DNA from: Opisthorchis felineus
Lineage: Eukaryota > Platyhelminthes > Trematoda > Opisthorchiida > Opisthorchiidae
Length of the DNA: 64,000 bases
Reading direction: 5' to 3'
NCBI GenBank assembly: GCA_004794785.1
Contig: SJOL01009422.1
Location: forward strand, 378,067 to 442,066
Position 1 is the first letter of the stretch, and each line of letters begins with the position of its first letter. Below the pieces are notes generated by a model. It was not told where the DNA came from. It saw nothing but the letters and a program-made list of their open reading frames with translations, and ran no database searches. Of the stretch, positions 45,500-58,400 are shown piece by piece. Both the position numbers and the translations under genes were made by a program.

Positions 45500-48300
45500 G
45501 ACAAAATATGCCCAAAAATGTGAGTTTAAATTTTCCTCAACACTTATCAGTGTATATTATCTGGAGCAAGAGGCGTATAACTGGACCGCATCAACTACGA
45601 GGTTGTAATTTCAACGCTTTATAATTTCTCGCCTTCCGTCATAAATTTAAGTTTTCTATTCACTGCAACATATTTTGCTCTACTATAAGGCTATTTACTA
45701 TACCACACCAAACTACTTTAACGTTTACCAAAGCTTACACGCCTATTTTTTCGTACTATTCTGTATCATGCGTTGTAGTACTGTGAATTATCCCTACATT
45801 TTCCTAGACTATACTGTGAAATACATCATCTATTGCAGTCCTCAACGTTTAGTTACGTTTGAATATTAAGCTCTCCAGTGCACCTCAGTATACCGTGAAA
45901 TAATATGCTAGATTGTAGTACTCTAAAACATCAGATATGCTAGAATCTGCTCCTCTATACATCTAATAAATTTTTACCAATACCCTCATACTACCAATTG
46001 AGTAGCACAAAAAATAAACTGAGCTAGGTTCCACTTGTGCCGTTTCGCTATGATATAAACTCTGGTTTCAGTGCGGACAATCCTGACGCAGCTGACAAAA
46101 TCTTACAATTCTGCAGTCAAATACAATTAGAAACAAGTTGTGTGTTGAGTTTTTGTTCTCTACTGACTCTAATCCGCGTTTGACACACATTTACTTAACG
46201 ATGTCTACGCTAATTATAACAACTAAGTTTTAAAGTTGGTAGTTTTATGGACCAAAAGAAAACAATCATGCCGGCCACAGGACACTGGGCAGATAAAACC
46301 AATACGGGGGCGAAACTCGAACAGACTAAGCTCCCACAAGTTATGAGCACAAATAAGTGAGATAAAAATCTTGATAACAAGAATATGTTTCACATTGTCT
46401 TCTTCAGCCAAGTTACACTAAAGACGCATATGGCTGCCATTGTTTTCTTCACGTGAAAAGCTGTGAATCAGGCGAAATTATTAAGAGTGAATGACCCAAC
46501 TACATGGAGTTGACGGTGGTTCTTAAATGTAGTTCGAGATGTAGTTCAAGGTGTGTTTAAACGTCAAAAGCTCGCGTGTGGTCAAACAAATATTAGTGCG
46601 CGTAATTTGACAAATCAGTTTTTAAACATTTTTAAACATTTAGTCCCAAAAAGCAGTCACACAGCTACAGTCTGCAAATTACTAGTTGAGAAAAACAGGA
46701 TACAACTGACATTCGAAAGCCTACGAAGTGGATTTTCCGGTATATATACATATATTTAATGCAGAAAAACGATACCGCATACAAAACTCAAATATAAGGA
46801 ATGAAGTATGTATTAAAGACTGTCTTTCGGATAGAGATATTCCTGAAACTCATATTCTAGGCAAATGTTACCATAGAACGAGGTATCTGCTGGTGTAAAT
46901 ACGTGATAATTTGAATGCCTCGTTATTTAATGATGCTTTAATTAGTAGTAACAAATCGGCAACACTGATGTTGTTTCAAAGAATATAATGCGATTTTTTT
47001 TACGACAGTGGGTGACAGTCATTCAATTCAAGGTCAGTTTATTCTTCGCATTGTATGAAACCAGATTGGTTTGACAATGATAACTCAGTAAAATGAATCG
47101 TTCACCAGTCAACGCAAAACTTGAGAAAACATCAGTAGTAATGTGAGGTGAGATGGGGATCCGGGGTATTGGACCAAAGTTTTTACATCAGTTCACCTAG
47201 CTTTCCGGAACTCTCAAGTACATTGTTTTAAAATCGCAATTTCCATTTCAGAGCTTCATCGTTTAATAACAAAATGACACATGCAGCATATAGTACAGCA
47301 TACTGAATTACAGGCTACTCACCAGTGGTTTTTGTTAAACAAACGCTAATGTCGGGGTCGCTTAAACAACTGGTTGAGGTCCAACTATTGAGTAACTTAG
47401 CAGCAAATGTCCGATGATCTAAGTAAGATTGGGTTTTGCTTTAATGAAGTGGCCAATGTTAGTGGTGCTGGGGAATCCATCATCCTCTGTGCAACAATGA
47501 CGGTGACGGTTGTCCAAACTAAACTGGAATGGTACTGTGCTAATGTCTTTGGTTTTTTGGTCCAATCCTCAGAAAAAGCTGGACAAAAATGACCAAGTTC
47601 TTACGGCAGGCTTCTCTGAGAACGTAGCTTTGATGGTCTATGATGCGTGAGTCATTCATAAAATGCCTACGCTCTGACGGACAGAGATCATAACTGTAGA
47701 AAAGTGCACCTTCTCAAAGGTGATAATGTTTGCAACACAACGGATGGTCAATTTTTCATCCGCGGTGAATTTCGCTGTTTAAAATACATAGTGATCCACA
47801 GTAATGTCGTACAAAGGAGTTTTACAATCCGTGTATATCATTCATATGTTTTACCAAAACACAACTATTAAATATCATTGTGCACATTTTTAAAGTAAGA
47901 TTATGTCGTGCAAAAGCTAAGGTTAACAGTCCACAGAGCAAATCACCGTCGACTTGTTTTGCCAAGATGGGATGTATGCAAATACTGGCGACGGCCGAGA
48001 AATTTACCATTGTTGTTTGCGTGGGTAAAAAAGCAAGGCGGAGGAAATTATCTACTGTCCTTTGAAGTAGTTTGTAAGTGCGTCAACGGCATGCCAACTG
48101 CTACGTGAAGCATGGGATGTTCGTCGATCAATTTACCGTTAAATAGTGGCTGTTGAGAAAGAAAAAACAAGACACCCTTTAAATTGGACTTTTAGTGTGG
48201 GCGTTGAATATAAGCATGCAGATTCAATCTCTTTATTTCCAAAAGCAACACCTAATTCCGTGGGAGCATTTGTGAAGGAGATAAGAAAATAACGTGCCTG
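45500..48300. other. no gene recognised
   Basis: AT-rich DNA. A 61-codon frame at 47407-47592 has a protein-like look (FNEVANVSGAGESIILC) but no splice sites or motifs to support it. Confidence 0.3.
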
Positions 48301-48332
48301 TTATTAATCTGCAGTGTTTTTTTATTAACCAG

Positions 48333-48356
48333 ACGAAATTCATATGCTTAAATTTT
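48333..48356 (+). CDS. micro-exon (24 nt)
   Basis: A strong acceptor (CAGTGTTTTTTTATTAACCAG|) and strong donor (T|GTAAGTCA) enclose 24 nt, phase 1, reading Glu-Ile-His-Met-Leu-Lys-Phe between split codons. It ends in T, so it cannot be joined directly to the 50297 exon (T+AA = TAA) unless that junction is the stop. Confidence 0.55.
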
Positions 48357-50296
48357 GTAAGTCATTTACATTGTAACCGCGTAATCTGAGACAAAATGCA
48401 TTTCAGTTGACCGACTGGCAATACATCCTTTACAATTATACTAAAATGAAGTGCACGTGCTGTGTGGGAACGGAAAAAGATGATTAAAGAACTAAGTAAG
48501 AATAAACGAACTAGAAACTTATTTATTGGACTGATATCTATATAATTTCAACGCACTTGTGAGTCGCTTCTTATTGTTGAATTTTTCGCAATAATAAACA
48601 CCAATTTGATGTACGATGGTGAAGACAAAATTAAATTTATTCTTCGAAATTCTATTGAGGCATTTTTCGTTTTAACTAACAATTCAAAGAACTTTTAAAT
48701 TAAAGTCCATGCGGGTCATAATGACCATGTAAGGCCCCCACTTCACAACCCCGTGGCAGATGTACTGGTGTGTCAGTAATAGTCAGACTACCATTGCAGA
48801 CTCGGATCATCCAGTGAGATTTTCTCGAAGTATGGCTAGATATTGCTAATTTCTACTTAATATAGTTGCTGGTCAATCAATATTTTGCATTTTTCGTGCT
48901 TAGTTCTCAGCGCTAATCTGCTTTTCTGCCGACAAATAAAACAGCGGTCCATTTTGTTACATAAGGTTTTATTTCGGACCCTGGCAGCTGGCCACGGCGT
49001 GGCTAACATAGACGCCAGTAGACATTTTGTACAATGCAAGCATCAATCAGTGCAGCATTCCTCCGACATTTTACTCCTTAGTGGATATAGCCATTGACAT
49101 GGGTTAGTTGCACCATTTTGCATATATGTCGAGTGCTTTTTACAAAATTTTGAAAGAAAATAAAATCATGCATAAACCATTATCGTTTATTTTTGAAGAG
49201 CATTATCTCAAACATGAAAGATAATGCAAGCGACAGATGTGACAGCGGTCACAGGAGAATGTTGCATAAAACGAGGACAGCGTCCCATTCCACGTCGTGC
49301 TTTGGTTAGTGAAGTTACATTCTAAGTAAACAGACGCACTGCCAGAGGAAAATTTCCGTAGTCATTGTGTCATAATTTTCCCAACTGTAGAGGACACATG
49401 TTGCAACAGTTTGCTCGTAAGCTGGGGTACATCAAAAACCTTAATGTAACAACGCACAACTAGGAAATAATTTGTCGAGTCTTCAGAGTTGAGTCGAATA
49501 TATAATTATCCACCGCAAGCTAGTGAACAAATCAAAATTAAGCAACATTGTAAACTGATGTGATTTTAACCAAACCCTAAATCATTTAAATTATCATTGA
49601 GTATCACATCCTCGAGAACATTCAAACAAAGGCGTCAAAAACCTTTTGAGGTAACGCTTTGCTGGAAGAACTGCCTGCACCCGGTTAGGAAAAATCGAGA
49701 TTCTTCATTAAGCAGAATCTTTTTTTCAGGTTCGCCTACAATTTCGTGAAAAATCTTGAAAAAACTGTCTTTAAAATTCCAATGACTATTACTTCACATA
49801 GAACCGCACTTTTTGATATTTTCAATAAGAGGGGAAATTTTGCTTGTCTTATTTGATTTGCCATTTGTTTCACCCTCGTTGACGGACGTAGTCCTTTTAA
49901 TAACACCAGCATTAATTGAGAAGTTGTCTTCGACATCAAGTACACCAAATGTGGTGACATTTGATGCAAAACGGTAGTATTCATTGGTCATCAGAACGGA
50001 GACAAAATCTAGTGGCTGCGTTAGCATTGTCTACAGGTTCTCGTGCTTGATACATGCTTATAAAATGTAATCAAGGTCACAGTTCCCTAGTTGCGTGGGA
50101 AGTTTACCATGTGGATGCAGGAAAGGTAAAACTCTTGCTTTTCACCAAGCAATTTTAATAGAGTAGTGCAGAATAATACATGCTCAATAACGTACTGATA
50201 AAAATAACAAATTTACCAGTCACAGAAATTTATCGCCGCCTCCCATTTGTTACTGAAAATACATTAGAAACACAATTTCCATTTGCTTGCTTACAG

Positions 50297-50317
50297 AAAT
50301 AGACAAACTGAGAGATG
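50297..50317 (+). CDS. micro-exon (21 nt)
   Basis: A strong acceptor (TTCCATTTGCTTGCTTACAG|) and strong donor (G|GTAAGTTT) enclose 21 nt, phase 1, reading Ile-Asp-Lys-Leu-Arg-Asp between split codons. Splice-site quality equals the best exons of the main gene, 13 kb after its presumed end. Confidence 0.62.
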
Positions 50318-51858
50318 GTAAGTTTTTAGCTGTCAGGTGGCCACGGAAAATATTGCAGCTGCACTTTATCCCATTTAGTTTTGCAACGGAGCAGGTCCAG
50401 AAGGAGTAATCGTGAAGAAAGATTATTTCATCTGAATGAGTCCCTATCTGCTTAATGCGAACAGCGCCAACAGCCCATAGTTGCGAGTTTATTTACTCTT
50501 CTTTCCTGTGAGGACTACGTCTTACTTAGCAGAAGTGAGCCAGTTAGACAAATTATTGAAATTGCTAAGCTAGCCGTTGGTGCTGAGAAGGAGTAATGTT
50601 GGCAAGAGGCAACCTTGACAAATTCTATGTACGTCTAGCTATAGTAAAGGAGTATGTGAAAAATGCTATGAGACCACTCCACGTGTCGGCTTAAATTAAA
50701 CAATGCTGTTTACCTACAAAACGAAACAATATCTCAGTGAACCATAACCAATGGGCTGGTTATTTGTTTTTTCCTATTGCTGCTTCATGCTCTTCATGAT
50801 TGAGGCCACACTGTCAGCAACAAAACCACTAACGATAAAACATCCAGAGAACAGCGCAACTCGTGAGGAAACAGAGCTGAGTTTCTTAGTAAAAATATGA
50901 ATGATCAAATAACGTGATTAGCGTGGTTAACGTAAATAGCATGAAATAAAACGCGCCTTTGACCAATAACAGCAAACTTACTGATTTCTTCAGTTAGAAA
51001 GATGTTGCGCTTATTCATACCAGATACATATTTCCACTGAAAATCCAGGAAGCAAAGTACCGATGCTTCATCCCTACTGAGGATCATCAACCATGCGCAG
51101 CTCAGAAAAGTGCCGTTTGTTCTGCTCTAACGAAAGTCACATTGTGTAGTCTGTTTATGACTAAGCCCTTGAGTGTCGACTCGTCTGAAGGATAAATTCT
51201 TTGCCGGAAATGCTCTGATCCGCCACCGTAAAATACGTGGGTTAGTTCTAGCCGGCTGTCTTCTCATCTATAACAGCAAATTTCAGCATTTCTCTTAAAA
51301 GAAAAGGCTAGCTAGATGTGATAAATCTTAGTCGCTTAGTTTACTTCTCTCTTCTAGACTTTTAAGATGTTGCTTCCAGATGCCAATAAATGCGTGACTC
51401 TTCTGCTAAAAACTACAACAGAGCACATCGAAACATTCGGTTAGCACCGTAGCCGAGCTGCGCTCCAAAATGGAGCCATTACACCACCACTTGGATCTGT
51501 TAGCAGCGACTCATAATTCAGCAGTTTTACGTGCGACTTTATTAAATAGCATGATATCTGAGTAATTTGCCAGTCCGATATGACAAAATGTTGGAGGAAT
51601 CCACTCAGTCATTTGGCTTATCTTTCGGTCACATAAAAATGGATGTTCGGGTATCCCAAACTATGGTAAACCGCAGTTTTTTTGTCAATCTAAAAATGAT
51701 AAGGAAGCTTAGAATTCCAAAATTATCTTAACTAAATAGCGATGGAATGTAAACGGTTTCGTTATAATCCATTCCACCTATAAAGTGAACAGTCGATAAT
51801 TGATTTTTTGTGCAACCCCATTTAGGTTAGCAGAGTAAAGAGGCCTTGCATAGGTTAC

Positions 51859-52540
51859 TCAAACAGACGTTAACAACTTTTTAATGGCTTCTTTTGTTTC
51901 TTTTAAATTTACAGAGACCGGCATAAGAGCAATTGTAAAAGGAAGTCCATTTTCTCGATAATCTCCTTGGGTCTCGGGCATCATTGAAGAAAATTTTCTG
52001 ACTGCTCTTGTCTTTGATTCCTCGGTACACCGTAAAAAATTGCCAACAAAATCAAGTTTGTATTTCATTGGTAAATGCTTGTTCATGCGCCCTTTTGGAA
52101 ACCTCCCGGTGATAAATTAAGGCAAGTTCCAATGGATGGGGTACTGAAGGAAATGGGACTTTTATATAAAATACAATACAAATCGGACTAGTTTCCTGGA
52201 GCTGTAATGGGAAATCACCACAGTTGTGAACAACTGATCTGCATAATTTTTCCCACATTGTGGTGCGTGTTACTTACTAATGGTATCCGGGCTATGTCTG
52301 ATAGCCCATCTTGAACCGTGAACCGTTCCAGGTGGGAACCCTCATCAAGCGTAAAATAACTTAAAAATGACTCTGAAAATCTTATTTTTGTCTGGGATGA
52401 CTCCATAAATACCGCAACCGTTGGTGAAAAAGCATATTTCTCAAACTGTCCACTGCTCGTCTCCAATGTAGTTGCATTCTGACGAAACTTTTCAACGCCA
52501 CTCTCTGACCGAAGGGGAAGGCTTATGGCTTCAAGATGAC
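51859..52540 (-). pseudogene. frameshifted coding-like region, unknown protein
   Basis: Three minus-strand open frames follow one another and overlap. The first (about 108 codons, to 52215) contains FEKYAFSPTVAVFMESSQTK and LSYFTLDEGSHLERFTVQDG. The next (68 codons, 52258-52052) contains ICIVFYIKVPFPSVPHPLEL. The last (75 codons, 52086-51859) contains KYKLDFVGNFLRCTEESKTR and GLPFTIALMPVSVNLKETKE. Each change is the same one-base shift and the composition stays protein-like throughout, as expected of one coding sequence of roughly 220 codons with two frameshifts. No introns of reasonable size explain the shifts. I do not recognise the family; a processed pseudogene, or frameshift errors in the sequence, are both possible. 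Confidence 0.5.
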
Positions 52541-53307
52541 TTCAAGATGTTTACCATGCAATTCGCTGGATCATTCTTTAGTTTGTTTTCTAGTTACAGG
52601 GCCTATTAACATATAATTGTGCTTTTAGGACATTGCAAACAATTATTTTCCGGGTCACAGGAGATTTTACAATAACGCTGGCCTAAACAGAAGTCAGCAT
52701 CTGCACCATCGGGATAAGTCCGTTTTCAATATTTACCGTTATTCAAACAAACTTTTAACGTAAAAATCTATTGAGGTGATTTTATGGGAATGACTACCAA
52801 TACAGTTTAACCATACAGGGTAGTAAGCAGCAAGAATGATCTAATTTATTTGGCTTTTTATTTTGGCTGTAAGGCTTGCGTAGAAATTGTAATTCGCTGT
52901 ATATGCTTTGACGCTAGATAACGCCCTCGTGGGACAATGAGTTTAGGACATGTTTTATTCTTTTTAAATGTGAAGGAGAACTTAGAGTTGAAAGATCTGA
53001 GAAAAGCAGCAATTTGTTCAACAACACATTAACAATGTTAGTGGCTTTGTCATACTCTATTACGGTTAATCTAATGACCGTTGAATAACAGCGTAGGAGT
53101 TTTCTAATGGGAAACAACCTGTTTTCTTCAAACTTTTGTGAAACAAGCTGGCGTTTCTACTGGTTGCGGGTATAGCAAATTCAATGTTGTTGCTTTTAAA
53201 AATGACTTGAAATTACGGCAGATTACAAAACATGCAATTCAGCTCATTGTGTTGATAGAATCATTTACATTTCATATACATCAACTTATACATTTTTATG
53301 TATGCAG

Positions 53308-53343
53308 GAAGCTACCAATATCTTACACTAAGACATAAAATGT
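53308..53343 (+). CDS. candidate micro-exon (36 nt)
   Basis: Acceptor ATACATTTTTATGTATGCAG|, 36 nt, donor T|GTAAGGA. Phase 1, reading SYQYLTLRHKM between split codons. Joined to the 50297 exon the split codon is Gly. Confidence 0.42.
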
Positions 53344-54237
53344 GTAAGGAAACTGGAGAAATACTTTTAGTAAATTTCAACCCTGCTGGTTTGAATTAAG
53401 GGATGGCGGAACCTGTATAAATGCTTCCTAAAAGAGATTATTTCATTACACAAAATTCGTGGTAGCTATGTAATGCTTTAATCAGTCAAAGTAGTTTCCC
53501 CGTTCCCGGTTGAGCGATAAAAAATGAGGTTTTCGGGTTTCCGCGAGGTTGAGGATATGTGATCATTTCGTAACTAACTGTTTTGCGGTGTCATATTAAA
53601 CGCTCACGCACAGGTACCCCCTCTTTTAATGCCGAAGAAGTGTTTATAACTGATTTTCGAGCTACAAAAATGAAAAAACATCTACTTTTCAACCTTTAAA
53701 GTGCTACCGATTTGACACTCTGATAAGGAAGCGCGCAACATGTTAATAAACAAAAATTTGACCTGTGGCCACACATGTTCAAGTATAAGCTATTTTCCTT
53801 GTAAATGCAGATTGAAAAAGCAAAGTTGACACTACGGGAGCCTGAGTTGTAAACCTCCTACTGCGTAACACGCATTATAGTCCAGAAACCATTCCGTTGA
53901 TAAGAACAGTGAAAACTCCATGATGCTGTTTTAATCGCTTAAAAGGCACGTGCTAGTTGCTCACTACAAAAGGGCACCAACATCCCAAAATATATATTTT
54001 TGTCTATGAAGACCACTGAGGAGTCGGCAATGGGCCAATCAAAACCGACCAATCAAACCGACATATCATACACCTAGTCAACCAACCAATGGGATATCGG
54101 GTCTACAGAACACGACGCAACGCAAATCGCGATCGGGCAAGTAATATTACAAGAAAGATACAGATTAATCAGCCGGTCACAGAAAAGCATATTTGGTACT
54201 CTTCAGGGACTATATAAAAGCATCTAGGCACGGAGGA

Positions 54238-54345
54238 AGCACTCACTCAACTGTGCACTGACGATGTGTGCTCGACTGGGGGTGAAACGTTTGCAAGCAA
54301 ATTGCCAGGCTCCGCGAGCAAATCACCGGCCATCTGATCAACCAC
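54238..54345 (+). repeat. interspersed repeat, copy 2
   Basis: Matches the blocks described for 17146-17245 in the same order and strand (ACTCAACTGTGCACTGACGA, GTGAAACGTTTGCAAGCAAA, TTGCCAGGCTCCGCGAGCAA). Not recognised by name. Confidence 0.5.
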
Positions 54346-54609
54346 CGGTCCAACAGCTGTATTACATAGCTTGGTTGCATGGTCCGGTAAGCACTCGGTG
54401 GTAAATTGTGAGGTGAATGGTGGCGACGGTTAACCCTGCCGTAGACCAATGTGTGTAGTGTCTGCATTTCCGTGAGAAACAAAGGTTGCGGTGCGTTACC
54501 GGTGTAAACAATGTCATGTTGACTTGCTTGAACAGTGCTTGATTAAAAGGCAAAATTTGTTTATAGCAGTGTGGTTATTTGAGCCAATGGCGGCACAAAG
54601 ACTGATGGT

Positions 54610-54859
54610 CCCATGATGCGAAATTAACAATAATAATAATAATGATAATAATAATAATAATAATAATCGTTCAGGTGTAACACCCTTTCAGTGCCTACCT
54701 GCCATGCCACCCAAAGGAAGCGCGAGGGCTGGGATGCTGCCAGGTTGCCCAAGCCTAGACAGGGGAACTCGAGAGGCAGAGGTCGGATTCGAACCATGGA
54801 CCTTCCGGTCAGTAAATTCGCGCTCTAATCACTAAGCCACCTCGCCCCCATGATGCGAA
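54610..54859 (-). mobile_element. tRNA-derived SINE with (ATT)n tail and target-site duplication (copy 2)
   Basis: Reading the minus strand, the element starts near 54847 with GGCGAGGTGGCTTAGTGATT (A box TGGCTTAGTGATTAGAGC). It has a perfect B box GGTTCGAATCC, then the same body as copy 1 (CTAGGCTTGGGCAACCTGGC), ending near 54668 in an ATT trinucleotide tail (54628-54667). The 13-bp word CCCATGATGCGAA flankes it at 54610-54622 and 54847-54859, a perfect target-site duplication that continues with one mismatch. The intact B box and duplication indicate a rather young insertion. Confidence 0.92.
54628..54667. repeat. (AAT)n microsatellite, SINE tail
   Basis: Tandem AAT units with one GAT variant. 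It forms the 3' tail of the minus-strand SINE next to it. Confidence 0.95.
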
Positions 54860-55401
54860 CTTACCTGATTTCGAATCACTCTTCCAGTATATGCTGCTAG
54901 TCGAAGATTTAAAGGAAGCATTTTCCACCAGGAATGGAAGCCGTTTCAATGAACCGGTTTGTGTGAACTATTTTCACCGGGTAATAGTGTCGGAAGAGTT
55001 GGAACTGATAACCCGATACCTGTTTTACTTCACGTCAACTGAATGAAACGTTGAGCGAAAATTAGTATCAATCCGCAAATGGGGACCCTAATGCGGAGAA
55101 CCCTTATTTTCCATAAGATACAGTCGGATAATTTGCAAATGCATTCAAAATATTGAACCAGTTAGAAAAGAGAGAGAGAATATATATGAATGTTTTATCA
55201 TAATCAAGGCCATAATTCTTACTGTAGCAAGGCTCACAATGCACTCGTTCAACTCAAGGCTTTTATTCGAAGATACTGCCGGTTCTTTAGTAGCAGTATT
55301 TGGTCTTGTCAACGAATCTAGTGAAAAAACGCTCAACTAACCGGGAATTCGTGTCCCGACATAATGGGTCCCGCAAGCTTTACTCTTTCTGGGGCACACA
55401 G

Positions 55402-55425
55402 TTGCGCCAGTCACGCTGCGGCAAA
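55402..55425 (+). CDS. candidate micro-exon (24 or 15 nt)
   Basis: Acceptor TTTACTCTTTCTGGGGCACACAG| or, nine bases later, TTGCGCCAG|; donor A|GTAAGCC. Both forms are phase 1; the longer reads Ala-Pro-Val-Thr-Leu-Arg-Gln between split codons. Last candidate of this type seen in the window. Confidence 0.36.
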
Positions 55426-55429
55426 GTAA

Positions 55430-58400
55430 GCCATGTGTGCGTCACCCAGCCCGCCGGAAGTTTTCAACCGCCATCTTGTTCACAATAAATGATAACCTCG
55501 GACCCCACTACAAAGAAGCTGTGAGATTAGGAAATAACACAGTAGTAGTCGCCAGTACATTTCATGGTTTCATGCCGAAAATTTACATACAGATAGAAAA
55601 TGTCTATAAGAAACGCGATGCAGGTAGTACTTGTTGGGAAAGTGAGAGTTTCAGTACATTATCCACGATCTTCATGATCAGTACGTTAATCTAAATAATC
55701 CCAGGAGGTTGTTTGCCAGTGAATAAAGTGAGCACTCTGAGGACAATTCAGCTAATCTTGTTGTATCCACGGGAACTCCTGGGATTTGTTGAGTTTTAAA
55801 AACCAGACTATTTTCCAGTACAATTAGAGCAGAAAAATACGCAGTGAAAGTGTTTATTTAAAAATTTTGCACTCCAGACGCTAGATTTAAGGAAGTCAAT
55901 AAAGTGGACGACACCAGCTAGCGCAACAGTTGCAAAACTGATTAACCAAGACATGCATCAATACGGTTTTGCCCTAGCTTCACCATGATTAAACGTTGTT
56001 CACTTATGCTTTCATTTGTATCTCCACAAATTTCGCCCGTATACAGGATGCTCTCATCCAGTAAGATTAACGAACGCAAATCATAATAAATAGTTCACGG
56101 AAGGTTTTCGGAAATAAAAAAAACTCGTCTATCTAGAATGTGGCTAAATGGGAGAATTGAGATCCACAGATCAAGCTTTGATTGACCCACCCTGCTATTG
56201 ACAAGCTTACATCAAACACAACTTAAGCGTAATGCTTGAAAATCTGTCAAGAAGCGTGTTACGAGTGTCTGGTTTGTGTGCCGTGGCTTCTGTGCAAAAC
56301 ATTCATTTCCTTCCCCAACAATCGTGACAGAGTTAGACGCTTGTTACTGAGATCACACTGTACAGCTCATATAAGAACACTGCACACAGACAGAGATTGT
56401 CGATCGCTACTCGTTCAAGCGGGTATATATGTGCCACATCTGTTCAAATTTCGAACCACGTTTGAACTGAATTCCGTGTGGAAATAATGATGCATTATTT
56501 ATTCTTTTATGTCATGGATAACTCAGGTGACACACAAAGCGAGGCCTCCGTGATCCTACTGCCTGACCACACTCAGTTGGTCTCTTAGAGACAACTAGAC
56601 ACGATCCGCTAAAGCACAATAAATACATCAGAAACAATTGAGATCAAAAGACATAACTGGCTAAAATTTCTAAAAAACGGGAACGCAGATGTTTTCAAGT
56701 CGCTGCCTGCTATGTACGACTGCTGTCCCCGCTGCAGTGCCTTGGTGCCGCAAAATGACTAGCCGACAAAGAACACAACAGCCTCATTGCAAACAAGCGA
56801 GTGCAAAAGTTACAACGGCCTCGTGCTACTTAAGGGGCACTTTTTGATATTGATCCAGCTGTCTGATCGGCGTTTAGTGAACACCGATCAACACTGACCG
56901 TGATTCCATGAAATGCTTGAACACTTATCATAGTCGGTCGTGTTTTTGTGGCCCGCCCTAACTCTCATCAGCTTTTGCTGAATTAATTGGGTGATTGACT
57001 GACCTGGATGCTTGCCGTCTTCCTACTGAGATTTTGCTGGAGGTTTGGGGTCTCAGTACGTTCCGGCCATTTTGAGGTTATTTTCAGGAAACTAGACTTC
57101 CTAACAGTTTGTAACTCCGCTTCGCGTGCAACATTACAAACAAGGTGTAGGGTGCCCACAACACAAACATCACCATTTACATCTGAGGATACCTTTCTTT
57201 AATATGTACGTGGAATTCTTGGGGAACAAGTGTGATCCGTCAGAACTATTTACCCCCGAGATGCTCAGATGGCACAGTGATCTGAAAACCTATAGCAAAC
57301 ATCGAAAGTCAGGATTTTATTGGCCCTAGGGCATTTCGCGGACCAAAAGATCCGCTTAAATCATTAATCCTTACGGAAGCAGTGCATGCAAAAAGTACGC
57401 AGTCAATAAACCCTGCAGAAAGCTTTTGATGTTCAATAGACATAACACCAAACCCCTTTAAATTCCCACAAACATGTTACTGGAACAAATCACAAACATC
57501 AGTAAGGCGTAAACAAATCGCACGTAGTCATCAATGGAAACAGTAATACATTCACATGGCCGAAACCCTCCTTTCGACTACCCACATGCGTGCGATCACC
57601 GCCATCCTGCACATAAGCCAATTTACTGTCAATATACCCTCAATAGAAACAAGTGGACGATTACTGATCCCAGATTAGCCGTATTATCACATATCCGTAT
57701 TCTCACGGAAGGCTGTCTACCTAAGTTGGCCCATCATCCGTCTGGCAACCTACCTAATACATATGCCATTTTTAGTACAACAAAGCCACATGTAGCACCG
57801 TTTCCATAGACACACATGCTTACATTGGTGTCCATCGCTTCAACTCGTGCACTTCTAATGGAAAAAGGCTTGCTACTACCGCCATCCTAACACACTTACG
57901 CTGTCCACTTCGCCATGTACCAAAGCACAACCATCTTGACCTGCATTGCACGTGTTTTCGGTCAAAATTAGTAAAAAGTATCAGGTCTTATTGACGCAAT
58001 GCTTCTTTAATTTTAATTAGGACTGACTGTCATCTGATCATCAGTTTTCTTCGGTAAAGGCTTGAACCTTAAGCCAAGTGACAGCACCTCAATCTATTCT
58101 GCGTAATCTGACGGGGTATTGTTAAATACCACAAAGACCGCAAAAAACAGCGGTATAGCTCCATTAATTTGAAAAGTCGTTTTCAGATATCTGTCATCGT
58201 AGGAGTTAATTACTACACCGGAGTGGACTGTGGTTTCAAGATCACCGGATAAAATATGGCCCACATTGACCCCAATATCTACAACGTAACCAGCACAGAA
58301 AATTTCGCTGAGTTAGCCAAAAGCACGACTGCCTCAAAGAGCATTCTGTGAAGAACGTTTTCCGTAATCTTATAGTCAAGACTTGTTGAGTTACTAGAAA

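Noticed and set aside
54357..54386. 30-nt symmetric pattern ending in G|GTAAGC
   Set aside because: Immediately adjoins the repeat at 54238-54345 and the acceptor tract is weak.
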